Shown here piece by piece: positions 10,110 through 19,282 of a stretch of DNA of 36,290 nucleotides; the stretch's first letter is position 1; the number at the start of each line of letters is the position of its first letter. Both the position numbers and the translations under genes were made by a program. The stretch is from positions 1-36,290 of the forward strand of contig NZ_QZMT01000019.1 of the NCBI RefSeq assembly GCF_003932495.1, read 5' to 3'. The notes below the pieces were generated by a model. It was not told where the DNA came from, did not search any database, and was given only the letters and a program-made list of their open reading frames with translations. This DNA comes from Guyparkeria sp. SCN-R1. Its GTDB lineage: Bacteria > Pseudomonadota > Gammaproteobacteria > Halothiobacillales > Halothiobacillaceae.

Positions 10110-10325
10110 TCAGTACAGGCGAACGCGACGCGCTTGTTCCTTCGAGAGGCGCTTCTGGTTGCGCTTCACGGCGGCGGCAGCCTTGCGCTTGCGGGCGGCC
10201 GTCGGCTTTTCGTAGTACTCACGCTCGCGCATCTCGCTGATGATGCCGGCTTTCTCGCAAGAGCGCTTGAAACGACGAACTGCTACCTCGAAAGGCTCAT
10301 TTTCCCGAACACGTACAGAAGGCAT
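10110..10325 (-). CDS. rpsU: 30S ribosomal protein S21 (bS21)
   Basis: bS21 is a small basic protein of the 30S platform involved in initiation. The 71-residue product begins [12 protein letters not shown] and ends in the basic tail [13 protein letters not shown], both diagnostic. The ATG at 10325 is fixed by the conserved N-terminus; in-frame codons upstream do not match. It is preceded by a good sigma-70 promoter (10403-10430) and diverges from tsaD, a conserved gammaproteobacterial arrangement. Confidence 0.97.
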   Translation of the reverse strand: MPSVRVRENEPFEVAVRRFKRSCEKAGIISEMREREYYEKPTAARKRKAAAAVKRNQKRLSKEQARRVRLY

Positions 10326-10402
10326 GAATGCGTTCCACCTCGTTGATTTGAAACTGAAATGTTTGGCTTCGGACCCACGCGGCCCAAAATAAAAGGTGTT
10401 GT

Positions 10403-10430
10403 AGTATAAAGCGTTGCCCGAGGTGTGCAA
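10403..10430 (-). promoter_or_regulatory. Sigma-70 promoter for rpsU
   Basis: On the minus strand a -35 TTGCAC (10430-10425) and a -10 TATACT (10408-10403) are separated by 16 bases. They lie about 80 bases upstream of the rpsU ATG. The -10 differs from consensus at one position. This is the clearest promoter in the window. Confidence 0.7.
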
Positions 10431-10495
10431 GAGGCAAATGCCGGCGTAGGCGGCGCCCTCGGTATTACAAACAAAAGTGGTGAGGAGTTTCGCGC

Positions 10496-11536
10496 GTGCG
10501 CGTATTGGCAATCGAGAGTTCCTGTGACGAGACCGCCGTGGCCCTGTTCGATGGCCGCAGCGGTAAGTTGCTGGCCCACCGTGTCCATTCCCAGACGGAC
10601 GTGCATGCCGAGTATGGCGGGGTGGTGCCGGAGCTCGCCGCCCGCGATCACATGCGGCGCCTGCCCAGTCTGACCCGAGCGACGCTCACGGATGCGGGTG
10701 TTGGATATGACGCCATCGATGCGGTCGCCTACACCGCCGGCCCGGGTCTGGCCGGGGCCTTGATGACGGGGGCGGCGTTTGCCAAGGGTATTGCCGCCAG
10801 TCGCCGGGTGCCAGCGCTCGGCGTCAATCACCTGGAAGGGCATATTCTGGCGCCGTTGCTGGGTGATGATCCGCCGGCATTCCCGTTCCTGGCATTGCTG
10901 GTGTCCGGCGGCCACAGCCAGCTGATCGAGGTGCGTGAGGTGGGTGACTACCGTCTCCTGGGCGAGAGCATCGACGATGCGATCGGCGAAGCGTTCGACA
11001 AGTCGGCCAAGCTGATGGGGCTGGGCTACCCTGGTGGCGCGGCCCTGTCGCGACTGGCCGAGCAGGGTGACCCGACCGCGGTGCCGTTCACCCGGCCGAT
11101 GGTCAATCGTCCCGGCCTGGACTTGAGCTTCAGTGGGCTGAAAACTGCGGTAGCCAACGCCATTGCCGCCGGTCATGCCCACGAGGACGTCGCGGCCTCG
11201 TTCGAGCGGACGGTGATCGACACCCTGGTGATCAAGCTCACGCGGGCGCTGGATCAAACCGGGCTGGATCGGCTGGTGGTCGCCGGTGGGGTGGCGGCCA
11301 ATCGTCCCCTGCGTCAGCGACTGGTCGAGATGATGGCCGAGCGGGGTGGGGCGGTGCATTTCCCCGCGATCGAGTTGTGCACCGACAACGCGGCCATGAT
11401 CGCGTTGGCGGGGTATCGTCGGCTCGCCGCCGGCGAGCGCGACGCCCTGCCGGGCTTTCGCGTGCGGGCCCGCTGGCCACTGGCCGAGCTCGAATTGCCC
11501 CGTATGCTCGACTCCGCGGTGCCCGTCACTCCTTGA
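10496..11536 (+). CDS. tsaD: TsaD, tRNA N6-threonylcarbamoyladenosine transferase subunit
   Basis: TsaD, with TsaB and TsaE, transfers the threonylcarbamoyl group to A37 of ANN-decoding tRNAs. The 346-residue length is typical. The N-terminal ASKHA motif (ESSCDET, 7-13), the metal-binding NHLEGH motif (His near 112 and 116), the LVSGGHSQ motif and the C-terminal [10 protein letters not shown] nucleotide loop are intact. The start is a GTG at 10496 with AGGAG eight bases upstream; it agrees with the family N-terminus (MRVLAIESS). The 3' end overlaps the convergent plsY 3' end by 11 bases. Confidence 0.97.
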   Translation: MRVLAIESSCDETAVALFDGRSGKLLAHRVHSQTDVHAEYGGVVPELAARDHMRRLPSLTRATLTDAGVGYDAIDAVAYTAGPGLAGALMTGAAFAKGIAASRRVPALGVNHLEGHILAPLLGDDPPAFPFLALLVSGGHSQLIEVREVGDYRLLGESIDDAIGEAFDKSAKLMGLGYPGGAALSRLAEQGDPTAVPFTRPMVNRPGLDLSFSGLKTAVANAIAAGHAHEDVAASFERTVIDTLVIKLTRALDQTGLDRLVVAGGVAANRPLRQRLVEMMAERGGAVHFPAIELCTDNAAMIALAGYRRLAAGERDALPGFRVRARWPLAELELPRMLDSAVPVTP

Positions 11537-12158
11537 TCGACGACTCGGATTTCTCGCCGATGCGCGGCTCCTCGCCGCGCACCAACCGGCGGATATTGCC
11601 GTGGTGGCGCAGGATGAGCAGCAGGGACATCAGCGAGATCGCCAGGGCGATGAACGGTGGTGCGAGGAAGGTGGCCAGGGTCGCTGCTACCACCGCGGCA
11701 AACAAGGCGGACAACGAGGAATAGCGTGTCGCCCAGGCCGTGCTCAGCCAGCCAACGATGGCGACCAGCCCGATCAGTGGCGCCATGGCGAGGATCGCGC
11801 CAGCGGCGGTCGCCACGCCCTTGCCACCCTTGAAACCGAAGAACACCGGATAAAGATGCCCGAGGAAGGCGAACAGGCCGGCCGTGCCCATCGCCGCGTC
11901 TCGCGAGGCGCCGTCGACGGCCATTCCGGCGACGATGACCGGAATCAGGCCCTTGAGGAGATCGCCGACTAACGTGACAATGGCCGCCTTCTTGCCGCCC
12001 AGGCGCAGGACGTTGGTCGCGCCCGGATTGCCCGAGCCGGCCGAGCGCGGGTCCGGCAATCCCAGCAGGCGTGCCGTGATTACCCCGGTGGACAATGAGC
12101 CAACCAGGTAGGCGGCGACGGCGATGATGAGCAGAAGGGGCCAGTCGAGGGCAGTCAA
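11526..12158 (-). CDS. plsY: PlsY, acyl-phosphate glycerol-3-phosphate acyltransferase
   Basis: PlsY is an integral inner-membrane enzyme that acylates glycerol-3-phosphate with acyl phosphate, the first step of phospholipid synthesis. The 210-residue protein has multiple membrane segments (about 7-27, 55-75, 85-105, 115-135, 140-165). The three conserved motifs are visible: [12 protein letters not shown] (near 41-52), [15 protein letters not shown] and a later Ala/Pro-rich segment. The C-terminal cytoplasmic tail is charged. It is convergent with tsaD and divergent from the BioH-like gene, with 116 bases between the divergent starts. Confidence 0.95.
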   Translation of the reverse strand: MTALDWPLLLIIAVAAYLVGSLSTGVITARLLGLPDPRSAGSGNPGATNVLRLGGKKAAIVTLVGDLLKGLIPVIVAGMAVDGASRDAAMGTAGLFAFLGHLYPVFFGFKGGKGVATAAGAILAMAPLIGLVAIVGWLSTAWATRYSSLSALFAAVVAATLATFLAPPFIALAISLMSLLLILRHHGNIRRLVRGEEPRIGEKSESSIKE

Positions 12159-12274
12159 TTGCTAAATCCGGGGTTTGAATGGGAGCGTCATTATCACGGT
12201 CCGCCGGCTTGCCCGCAAACCACGGCGACTCGATGGGTGGCTGAATATGCGGTGCCGGGGCGCGAGGGTGATGC

Positions 12275-12988
12275 ATGATGCTCGATGACCTCTCCGCCAG
12301 GCCCGCCTCGGTCGGGCTGGTCGCCGGCTGGTCCTTTCCGGCAACGGTGTTTGATCCGCTGGTGCGCCAGCTGCCCGGTGATGAGGTGGTCGCCTTTGAC
12401 TGGTCGACGTTTTCGTCCGACTGGCTTGGGCCGGGTCGAGAAGAACGCGCGGTGCCGGGCTTGGGCCCGGCGGTCTGGATCGGCTGGTCGCTGGGTGGCG
12501 CGTTGCTGCTCGAGGCCGTGCGTCGGGGCCGCATTCGGCCCGCGCGGCTGGTGTTGATCCAGGCCACGCCGCGTTTCCTGGCGGAGGATGGCTGGCCCGG
12601 AGTGAGTCGCGGCGATTGGCAGGGCTTGCGGCGAGCGGCGGGGCGGCAGCCTGTCGCGGCCGCCGCCGCCTTTCGGCGTCGTTTTGATCTCCCGAGTGCG
12701 CCGGCTGCCTCCGACAGGCTGGCTGCCGCCGATGGCCTCGACTGGCTGGCCCGACTGGACCTTCGGAGCCAGCTTGTCTCCATCGAAGTGCCCGTCGACA
12801 TCTGGCTGGCGCCCGACGACCCGTTGGTGCCCGTCGACTGGCCGGAGCATCTCGAGCTGCCGGCGCATGTGCGTGTGCATCGGTTCGAGCAGGGTGGGCA
12901 CGCCGAGTGGCTCGACCATTCGGCTTCCCTGGCGCGCTCATTGATCGACCCGTTCGCCGATGATCCGGGTGCCCGTTCGGCGCGCTGA
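12275..12988 (+). CDS. bioH: BioH-like alpha/beta hydrolase (pimeloyl-ACP methyl ester esterase)
   Basis: BioH removes the methyl group from pimeloyl-ACP methyl ester after BioC-primed chain elongation, giving pimeloyl-ACP for biotin. The 237-residue protein has an alpha/beta-hydrolase layout with nucleophile elbow GWSLGG (Ser near 72), a candidate acid in APDDPLVP (Asp near 181-182) and a catalytic His in GGHAEW (near 209). All three triad positions are present. It lies 59 bases upstream of bioC on the same strand, which supports the BioH role. Sequence similarity to classical E. coli BioH looks modest by eye, so another esterase of the same fold is possible. Two in-frame ATGs (12275 and 12278) share one purine-rich ribosome site. 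Confidence 0.8.
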   Translation: MMLDDLSARPASVGLVAGWSFPATVFDPLVRQLPGDEVVAFDWSTFSSDWLGPGREERAVPGLGPAVWIGWSLGGALLLEAVRRGRIRPARLVLIQATPRFLAEDGWPGVSRGDWQGLRRAAGRQPVAAAAAFRRRFDLPSAPAASDRLAAADGLDWLARLDLRSQLVSIEVPVDIWLAPDDPLVPVDWPEHLELPAHVRVHRFEQGGHAEWLDHSASLARSLIDPFADDPGARSAR

Positions 12989-13047
12989 GCGACGCGCTTG
13001 CTCAAGCATCGCTTCCGATCCGCTGCGCTCCATACATCAAGTCAACC

Positions 13048-13917
13048 GTGAGTGACTCTCTACTAGATATGTCTGCCTTGCCCTCCTTCGACCTGCGCCG
13101 CGTCCGTGATCGTTTCAACCGCGCGGCGGCCGACTACGACCGTCATGCGGCGGTCCAGCGCGAGATCGGTCGACGGCTGGATGAGCGGTTCGGCTGGCTG
13201 AAGCTCGACCCGGCCCGGATCCTTGATCTCGGGTCCGGCACCGGTCAGATGGTGCGGGCCATGCGCCAGCGCTATCCGCAGGCCGACGTGGTGGGGCTCG
13301 ATCTCGCCGAGAACATGCTCCGCTGCCTGCCCCGGCGTCGCTGGTGGTCGCCGCATCGGGCCGCGGTGGTGGCCGACATGCATGCCCTGCCATTCGTGGG
13401 CGGCAGCATGGACGCGGTGCTCTCCAATTTCGCCGTGCAATGGAGCGATCGCCCCGATGTCCTCTTCGGTGAAGTCGCCCGGGTGTGTGCCTCCGGTACG
13501 CCGTTTGCGTTCACTACGCTCGGGCCGGATAGCCTGCAGGAAATCCGCCGCGCCTGGGCCGAGGTCGACCCCTCTCCCCATGTGCACCAGTTTCTCGACA
13601 TGCACGATCTGGGTGACGCGCTGGTCTCGGCGATGCTCGCCGACCCGGTGATGGACCGCGAGACGCTGACGGTTACCTACCCGACGGTTGATGCCTTGCT
13701 GGCCGATCTGAGGGGGGTCGGTGTCGGCAATGCCCAGACGGGGCGGTCGGCGGGCATGACCGGGCCGCGGGCCTGGCGCCGATTCCGCGACGCGCTGGCC
13801 GACCAGGCCGTTGACGGTCGCATCCCCCTGACCTACGAGATCGTGTACGGGTTGGCGTGGGGTACGGGGGTGTCGCCGGTAGCCGCTCCGGCACATGGGG
13901 TCGTGCCCGCCGGGTAA
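13048..13917 (+). CDS. bioC: BioC, malonyl-ACP O-methyltransferase
   Basis: BioC methylates the free carboxyl of malonyl-ACP with S-adenosylmethionine so that the fatty acid machinery can build pimelate. The SAM-binding motif ILDLGSGTGQM (near 58-68), the acidic motif II (GLDLAENM), the DMHALPF segment and the FAVQW motif that follows it are in family order. The N-terminal helix VRDRFNRAAADYD is typical of BioC. The start used is GTG at 13048; an ATG at 13069 (residue 8) is equally plausible since neither has a strong ribosome site. No bioA, B, D or F is present, so the rest of the pathway is elsewhere. Confidence 0.9.
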   Translation: MSDSLLDMSALPSFDLRRVRDRFNRAAADYDRHAAVQREIGRRLDERFGWLKLDPARILDLGSGTGQMVRAMRQRYPQADVVGLDLAENMLRCLPRRRWWSPHRAAVVADMHALPFVGGSMDAVLSNFAVQWSDRPDVLFGEVARVCASGTPFAFTTLGPDSLQEIRRAWAEVDPSPHVHQFLDMHDLGDALVSAMLADPVMDRETLTVTYPTVDALLADLRGVGVGNAQTGRSAGMTGPRAWRRFRDALADQAVDGRIPLTYEIVYGLAWGTGVSPVAAPAHGVVPAG

Positions 13918-14016
13918 GTCGGTAGCGTGACGCTGTGGCGGCCGCGCAACAGATAAAACTTGCGCGTGAATCAATCAGGTTTGCTTATGAACGGGTGAAA
14001 TGCCCGCTAACTGGTT

Positions 14017-14041
14017 GAAACCCCGTTGCTGCGGGGGTTTC
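14017..14041 (+). other. Hairpin between bioC and ccoN
   Basis: GAAACCCC (14017-14024) pairs with GGGGTTTC (14034-14041) around a 9-base loop. There is no following T-run, so it is a weak or factor-assisted terminator for bioC at best, or a structure in the ccoN leader. The rest of the 247-base gap is AT-richer than its neighbours and should contain the cbb3 promoter. A TATGAT box at about 14092-14097 is a possible -10. Confidence 0.45.
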
Positions 14042-14164
14042 CGGGCGAGTAATTTAGTAAATTCATAGGTTTTTGTCGGCAGGGGATTCGATTATGATTG
14101 CCGACCGAGAAAAAGGGTCTGGCCGACGCGGCCGGGATGAACCTAAAAGTCTGGAGGGGTCACG

Positions 14165-15622
14165 ATGTCCACCACAACAGCTTCGGTAGCGACCGAGCAG
14201 TACAACTACGGCATCGTCAAGAAGTTCGCCATCATGGCCATGATTTGGGGCGTGTTGGGGATGCTTGCCGGTGTGTACATTGCCAGTGAGCTGGCATGGC
14301 CGTTTTTGAACTTCAACATCGCCGAGATCACCTTCGGCCGTCTGCGCCCCGTGCACACGACGCTGGTGATCTTCGGTTTTGGTGGCAGTGCGTTGTTCGC
14401 AACGTCCTACTACATCGTGCAGCGCACCTGTCAGGCGCGCCTCTGGGGTGGCAAGCTGCTGCCCGAGCTGACCTTCTGGGGCTGGCAGCTGGCCCTGGTG
14501 CTGGGTGTCATCACCTACATGGCCGGTTACACCCAGGGTCGTGAGTACGCCGAGTTCGTCTGGCCGATCGATCTGCTGATCGCCGTCGTCTGGGTGCTCT
14601 ACTTCGCCGTCTACGCGATGACCCTGGTCAAGCGCAGCCAGCCGCACATCTACGTGGCCAACTGGTTTTTCATGGGGTACATTTTGGCCGTTGCCCTCCT
14701 GCACATCTTCAACAACCTGCAGGTGCCGGTCGCCTGGAACAGCCTCGAGTCCTACGCACTGTTCGGTGGCGTACAGGATGCGATGACGCAGTGGTGGTAC
14801 GGCCACAACGCGGTCGGCTTCTACCTGACCGTCTCCTTCCTCGGCATGATGTACTACTTCGTGCCCAAGCAGGCCGGTCGCCCGATCTACTCCTACCGCC
14901 TGTCGATCGTCCACTTCTGGGCGCTGTCGTTCCTGTACATGTGGGTGGGCGCACACCACCTGCACTGGACGGCGTTGCCGGACTGGGTTTCCACCCTCGC
15001 GGCCGCCTTCTCCATCCTGCTGCTCCTGCCCTCCTGGGGTGGCATGATCAACGGCATCATGACGCTGTCGGGCGCCTGGGAGAAGCTGCGTACCGACCCG
15101 ATCATGCTGTTTTTGATCACCGCGTTGGCCTTCTACGGCATGTCGACCTTCGAGGGTCCGATGATGTCGCTGAAGTCGGTTAACGCCCTGTCGCACTACA
15201 CCGACTGGACCATCGGCCACGTGCACTCCGGTGCGCTGGGCTGGGTCGCGATGATCACCATCGGCTCGTTCTACCACCTGATCCCGCGTCTCTGGGGTAC
15301 CACGCTGTACTCGACCAAGCTGGTGTTCGTGCACTTCTGGCTGGCCACCATCGGTGTCGTGCTCTACATCGTCGCCCTGTGGGTCGCCGGTATCGGCCAG
15401 GGCCTGATGCTGCGTGCCTTCGACCAGTACGGCAACCTCGCCTACACCTTCATCGAGACCGTCTCGTTCCTGCACATCCCGTACGTGGTGCGTGCCATTG
15501 GTGGCGCCTTCTTCCTCTCGGGCATGCTGCTGATGTCGTACAACATCTACATGACGATCTCGGGTGCCCGTCAGCCGGCATCCGATGAAGGCCGCGACGC
15601 CGTTGCTGCCGCCGCACGCTAA
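14165..15622 (+). CDS. ccoN: cbb3-type cytochrome c oxidase subunit I
   Basis: CcoN is the catalytic subunit of the high-affinity cbb3 terminal oxidase. It holds a low-spin heme b and the heme b3-CuB oxygen site in the inner membrane. The 485-residue protein has about 12 membrane helices. Ligands are all visible: His64 (low-spin heme), His214 and His264/His265 (CuB), His352 and His354 (hemes). Tyr258 is at the position of the cross-linked helix VII tyrosine that defines cbb3 enzymes. A strong ribosome site (GGAGG, 14153-14157) precedes the ATG. It heads ccoNOQP-ccoGHI. Cbb3 clusters are usually oxygen-regulated through FNR-type sites, but I found no full site upstream. Confidence 0.98.
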   Translation: MSTTTASVATEQYNYGIVKKFAIMAMIWGVLGMLAGVYIASELAWPFLNFNIAEITFGRLRPVHTTLVIFGFGGSALFATSYYIVQRTCQARLWGGKLLPELTFWGWQLALVLGVITYMAGYTQGREYAEFVWPIDLLIAVVWVLYFAVYAMTLVKRSQPHIYVANWFFMGYILAVALLHIFNNLQVPVAWNSLESYALFGGVQDAMTQWWYGHNAVGFYLTVSFLGMMYYFVPKQAGRPIYSYRLSIVHFWALSFLYMWVGAHHLHWTALPDWVSTLAAAFSILLLLPSWGGMINGIMTLSGAWEKLRTDPIMLFLITALAFYGMSTFEGPMMSLKSVNALSHYTDWTIGHVHSGALGWVAMITIGSFYHLIPRLWGTTLYSTKLVFVHFWLATIGVVLYIVALWVAGIGQGLMLRAFDQYGNLAYTFIETVSFLHIPYVVRAIGGAFFLSGMLLMSYNIYMTISGARQPASDEGRDAVAAAAR

Positions 15623-15640
15623 AGGATTGAGGTTAGGTGA

Positions 15641-16375
15641 ATGAAACACGAAAGCATTGAAATCAACTCCGGCCTGCTGATCGTCCTCACCCTGGCGGTC
15701 ATCAGCATCGGGGGGCTGGTCGAGATCGTCCCGCTGTTCCACATCGAGGAGACGGTCGAGGACGTGGACGGTGTCCGTCCCTACACTCCGCTGGAGCTTC
15801 GGGGCCGGGACATCTACGTCCGCGAGGGCTGCTACACCTGTCACTCGCAGATGATCCGTCCGTTCCGTGACGAGCAGCTGCGTTACGGCCACTACTCGCT
15901 GGCGGCCGAGTCCCAGTACGACCACCCGTTCCAGTGGGGCTCCAAGCGCACCGGTCCGGACTTGGCCCGTGTGGGCGGCAAGTACTCCAACGAATGGCAG
16001 ACCCAGCACCTGGTCGACCCGCAGTCGCTGGTGCCGGAGTCGATCATGCCGGGTTACCCCTGGCTCCTGGAGAACGAGCTGGACTACAGCCAGATCGAGG
16101 ACCGCATGGTGGCGCTCAAGCGCGTCGGCGTGCCGTACTCCCGCAGCCAGGAAGAGTACGACGCCAACGTCGAGCAGTTCGGCGCCGACATGGCCGACCA
16201 GCTCCACGTCGGTAACGCGACCGAGGTCCTGAAAAGCCAGGCCGGTGCGCAGAACTGGGACGGCGATCCGAACCGCATCACCGAAATGGACGCCCTCGTG
16301 GCTTACCTGCAGATGCTGGGCACGATGGTCGACTTCTCCAAGTACGAAGACGGCCACTTCAACCAGTTCCGTTGA
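15641..16375 (+). CDS. ccoO: cbb3-type cytochrome c oxidase subunit II (monoheme cytochrome c)
   Basis: CcoO is a membrane-anchored monoheme cytochrome c that carries electrons to CcoN. An N-terminal membrane helix (about 9-30) is followed by the heme motif CYTCH (Cys64, Cys67, His68) within the family signature [14 protein letters not shown]. The axial methionine is probably in the [11 protein letters not shown] region. The 244-residue length includes a C-terminal insertion (about 150-195) and lies at the long end of the family. It starts 18 bases after ccoN with a GAGG ribosome site. Confidence 0.97.
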   Translation: MKHESIEINSGLLIVLTLAVISIGGLVEIVPLFHIEETVEDVDGVRPYTPLELRGRDIYVREGCYTCHSQMIRPFRDEQLRYGHYSLAAESQYDHPFQWGSKRTGPDLARVGGKYSNEWQTQHLVDPQSLVPESIMPGYPWLLENELDYSQIEDRMVALKRVGVPYSRSQEEYDANVEQFGADMADQLHVGNATEVLKSQAGAQNWDGDPNRITEMDALVAYLQMLGTMVDFSKYEDGHFNQFR

Positions 16376-16406
16376 TACTTGAAACCGCCACCGTCGAGGT
16401 GATCTC

Positions 16407-16637
16407 TTGATTGGCGATATTTTTGCGTGGTTGGGCGACATGGAGAACAGCAAGCCGTTGGCGCTGATTCTGTTCTTCAGCACGTTCGTCGGCATCATCC
16501 TTTACGTCTACACGGGCAAGAAGCGCAAGCAGCGTCTCGAGTCGTACAAGGACATCCCCTTCATGGACGACGACGAGCTCGACCCGACGCATGAAAAGAA
16601 ACAACAGGTGAAGAAAGATGAGTCAAACGGAAAATAA
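16407..16637 (+). CDS. ccoQ: CcoQ, small cbb3 oxidase subunit
   Basis: CcoQ is a single-span protein that stabilises the cbb3 complex. The 76-residue frame has one membrane helix (about 18-35) followed by a basic KKRKQR segment and a long, highly charged tail. The likely start is a TTG at 16407: the sequence GAGGTGATC at 16396-16404 matches the 16S rRNA 3' end over nine bases at good spacing. The first ATG (16440) would remove the residues just before the helix and lacks a ribosome site. The last 20 bases overlap ccoP. The charged tail is longer than in many CcoQ proteins. Confidence 0.88.
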   Translation: MIGDIFAWLGDMENSKPLALILFFSTFVGIILYVYTGKKRKQRLESYKDIPFMDDDELDPTHEKKQQVKKDESNGK

Positions 16638-17538
16638 GCAGGGGCAGGTCGAGACCACCGGGCACGTCTGGGACGGCGATCTGCGTGAGTACAACAACCC
16701 CCTGCCGCGCTGGTGGCTGTGGGCGTTCTACGTCACCATCGTCTTCTCGGTGGTCTACTGGATCCTCTACCCGGCGTGGCCCTACGGCGACAGCTACACC
16801 AAGGGCATCAACACGGTCGAGTACACCGTGGAAGGGGAAGACGGCGAAGAGAAGACCGTCAGCGAGCACTGGAACACCCGTGCCCTGTTCACCCGCGACA
16901 TGCAGTCCAGCCCCTCGGCACTCGCCCAGGAAGAGTGGGTCGGCAAGGTCAAGGACATGAGCTTCGAGGAAATCGAGCAGGATCCGGACACCCTGCAGTT
17001 CGCCATGTCGATGGGCAACTACACCTTCGGTGATTACTGCGCGGCATGTCACGGTGCCGGTGGTCAGGGCAAGATCGGCCTGTTCCCGAACCTCGCCGAC
17101 AACGCCTGGCTCTACGGCAACTCCTACGAGACCATCGTCAACAAGATCAACAACGGTATTCAGGGGATGATGCCGGCCCAGAACGTCGCCGAGGACAAGA
17201 TCGACGACCTGGCCACGTACGTCCTGAGCCTCTCGGGTGAAGCCGAGATCAGTGGCGAGGCGGCCAGCCGCGGCAAGCAGGCGTTCGCCAGCTGTGCCGG
17301 TTGTCACGGCGCCGAGGGCAAGGGCAACGAGGCCATGGGCGCGCCCAACCTCGCGGATGCCATCTGGGGCGTGGCCGACGTGCCGGGCTGCGGCGATGAC
17401 GTGGCCTGCAAGGTCGACGAGATCAAGCACGTGGTCAACAACGGCATCCAGCGTGAAATGCCGGCCTTCGGTGATCGCCTCACCGAGACCCAGGCGCGCA
17501 TGCTCGCCATCTACGTGCGCCAGATGGGCGGCAACTGA
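16618..17538 (+). CDS. ccoP: cbb3-type cytochrome c oxidase subunit III (diheme cytochrome c)
   Basis: CcoP is the diheme cytochrome c subunit that accepts electrons from soluble cytochromes. The protein has an N-terminal WDGDLREYNNPLPRWW signature, a membrane helix (about 33-52), then two cytochrome c domains with CAACH (141-145) and CAGCH (226-230). Each is followed by a plausible methionine ligand (GMMPAQ; REMPAFG). Its length of 306 is normal. The start overlaps ccoQ by 20 bases, so the pair is probably translationally coupled. A strong terminator follows at 17593-17620. Confidence 0.97.
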   Translation: MSQTENKQGQVETTGHVWDGDLREYNNPLPRWWLWAFYVTIVFSVVYWILYPAWPYGDSYTKGINTVEYTVEGEDGEEKTVSEHWNTRALFTRDMQSSPSALAQEEWVGKVKDMSFEEIEQDPDTLQFAMSMGNYTFGDYCAACHGAGGQGKIGLFPNLADNAWLYGNSYETIVNKINNGIQGMMPAQNVAEDKIDDLATYVLSLSGEAEISGEAASRGKQAFASCAGCHGAEGKGNEAMGAPNLADAIWGVADVPGCGDDVACKVDEIKHVVNNGIQREMPAFGDRLTETQARMLAIYVRQMGGN

Positions 17539-17592
17539 TCGGCAGACATGGATCGCCAGCGGCGCCGTCGCGCGCCGCTCACGCCAAGGAAG

Positions 17593-17620
17593 AACACCGG
17601 CCGTCTGGTCGGTGTTTTTT
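17593..17620 (+). terminator. Rho-independent terminator after ccoP
   Basis: AACACCGGCC (17593-17602) pairs with GGTCGGTGTT (17607-17616) through ten base pairs, one of them G-U, with a four-base GTCT loop and a T-run ending at 17620. It separates the oxidase structural genes from ccoGHI, which then need their own promoter or read-through. The remaining 170 bases before ccoG contain a small GGGTTT/AAACCC hairpin (17725-17742) and a TATAAG box near 17751, but no convincing -35. Confidence 0.85.
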
Positions 17621-17788
17621 GTGTCGGCGTTGGCGCTGGCGGCGGCCGTTGACTGTTTTCGTTGGCGGAAAAAAACGGTGCAAACGAGCAACGGGGATCG
17701 TCGCCAATCCCGGGTAACCATCTTGGGTTTAGAGAAAAACCCTATGGGATATAAGATATTCCCGATGCACCAATTCGGAGACTGATAG

Positions 17789-19213
17789 ATGGCCCATCAC
17801 GACGATCCGAGCTACCCGGCCGAACCGCTCTACCAGGCGCGCGAGCCGATTCACCCCAAGGCGATTCACGGGCGGTTCCGCCGCTTCAAGGACATCGTGC
17901 TGCTGGTGGCCTACGGCGTGTTCTTCCTGCTGCCCTGGGTGCGCTGGGAGCGAGGCGTCGGACCGGATCAGGCCGTGATGTTCGATATTCCCTCGCGACG
18001 CTATTACCTGTTCGACCTGGTGATTCATCCGCAGGATATGTTCCTGCTGGCGGGGTTCCTGATCCTGGCGGCTTGGTTGCTGTTTTTCGTGACCGGCCTG
18101 GTCGGTCGGGCGTTCTGCGGCTATTTCTGCTTCCAGACCTTGTGGACGGACGTCTTCATGAAGGTCGAGGCCTTGGTGCAGGGTGATCGGAACAAGCGCA
18201 TGCGCCTGGAGAAGCAGCCCTGGAACGGTGAAAAACTCGCCAAAAAGGGGCTGACCATCCTGATCTGGACGCTGATCGCGTTCTGGACCGGCTTTACCTT
18301 CACCTCCTACTGGGCCGACGCCCCGCAACTGTTCGTCAGCTTCTTTACCCTGGATGCGGCGAGCGCGGCCTACATCACCACCGGCATCCTCACCGCCACG
18401 ACCCTGGTCGCCGCCGGTTTCGCCCGCGAACAGGTGTGTATCTACATGTGTCCCTACGCCCGTTTCCAGAGCGTGATGTTCGACAAGGAGACCCTGCTGG
18501 TGTCCTATGACGACGCGCGCGGTGAAGGGGAGGCTGGCCGGCGGCCGCTCAAGCAGGGCCTGATGACGCTCGAGGAACGCCACGCCCAGGGGGTGGGTGA
18601 TTGCATCGATTGCAATCTCTGCGTGCAAGTCTGCCCCACGGGGATCGACATTCGCGACGGGTTGCAGCTCGAGTGCATCTCCTGCGGACTCTGCATCGAT
18701 GCCTGTGACCAGATCATGACCAAGCGTGGCTGGCCCACCGGCCTGATCCGGTACGCCTCCGAGCAGGAACTGGAAACCGGCGAGAAGCCGAACCTGCTGA
18801 AGTTCCGGACGATCGGTTATGGTGTCGCGACCGTCGCGGCCACCGTGCTGCTGCTGTACGGCATCTTTGCCCGGGCGCCGGCCGACCTGACCGTCCATCA
18901 GGTGCGCCAGCCGCTGTTCACTGTGCTGGCAAGCGGCGACGTCCAGAACAACTACAACGTCAAGATCAACAACAAGCTCCAGGAGCCGCTCGAGTTTCAG
19001 TTGGCGGTCGAGGGCTTGCCCGAGGCTCGCGTGAGCGTGGTGGGGGGGTTCGGTTCGCTGGATGTGCCCGCCGATGAATCACGCAAGTACCTGGTGCATG
19101 TTCGTGTCCCGCGGGATGTCCAGGTCTCGCGTCGCGAGATACAATTCATCCTGACCGAACAGAACGGGCGCATCGAGCCGCTGGAGCACGATGCCAGCTT
19201 TGTTTTCCGCTGA
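17789..19213 (+). CDS. ccoG: CcoG/FixG, cbb3 oxidase assembly ferredoxin (copper handling)
   Basis: CcoG is a membrane-bound iron-sulfur protein needed for cbb3 maturation; in characterised members it reduces copper for insertion. The 474-residue protein has membrane helices near 35-50, 85-105, 155-175 and 190-210. Conserved CGYFC (110-114) and CIYMC (217-221) motifs flank the metal-handling region. Two [4Fe-4S] motifs follow: CIDCNLCVQVC (272-282) and CISCGLCIDAC (296-306). Another membrane helix lies near 340-355, then a C-terminal Ig-like domain. CGGAG gives the ribosome site for the ATG at 17789. It starts the assembly-factor half of the cluster. Confidence 0.96.
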   Translation: MAHHDDPSYPAEPLYQAREPIHPKAIHGRFRRFKDIVLLVAYGVFFLLPWVRWERGVGPDQAVMFDIPSRRYYLFDLVIHPQDMFLLAGFLILAAWLLFFVTGLVGRAFCGYFCFQTLWTDVFMKVEALVQGDRNKRMRLEKQPWNGEKLAKKGLTILIWTLIAFWTGFTFTSYWADAPQLFVSFFTLDAASAAYITTGILTATTLVAAGFAREQVCIYMCPYARFQSVMFDKETLLVSYDDARGEGEAGRRPLKQGLMTLEERHAQGVGDCIDCNLCVQVCPTGIDIRDGLQLECISCGLCIDACDQIMTKRGWPTGLIRYASEQELETGEKPNLLKFRTIGYGVATVAATVLLLYGIFARAPADLTVHQVRQPLFTVLASGDVQNNYNVKINNKLQEPLEFQLAVEGLPEARVSVVGGFGSLDVPADESRKYLVHVRVPRDVQVSRREIQFILTEQNGRIEPLEHDASFVFR

Positions 19214-19227
19214 TCGTTATCGCCTTT

Positions 19228-19260
19228 TGCCCCCGTCGGCCCGCCCGGCGGGCGGGGGCA
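19228..19260 (+). other. Strong GC hairpin between ccoG and ccoH
   Basis: TGCCCCCG (19228-19235) is complementary to CGGGGGCA (19253-19260), and inner CCCG/CGGG can extend the stem. No T-run follows on the plus strand, so it is unlikely to be a full terminator. It could limit or stabilise the ccoHI portion of the transcript. Confidence 0.5.
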
Positions 19261-19282
19261 GCACCCAACCGGATTCCTGACC

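Noticed and set aside
13950-13980. A possible FNR/Anr site before ccoN (ATCAA half-site near 13970)
   Set aside because: Only one half of the TTGAT-N4-ATCAA palindrome is present at proper spacing, and it is about 190 bases from the start. It is too weak to list as a regulatory site.
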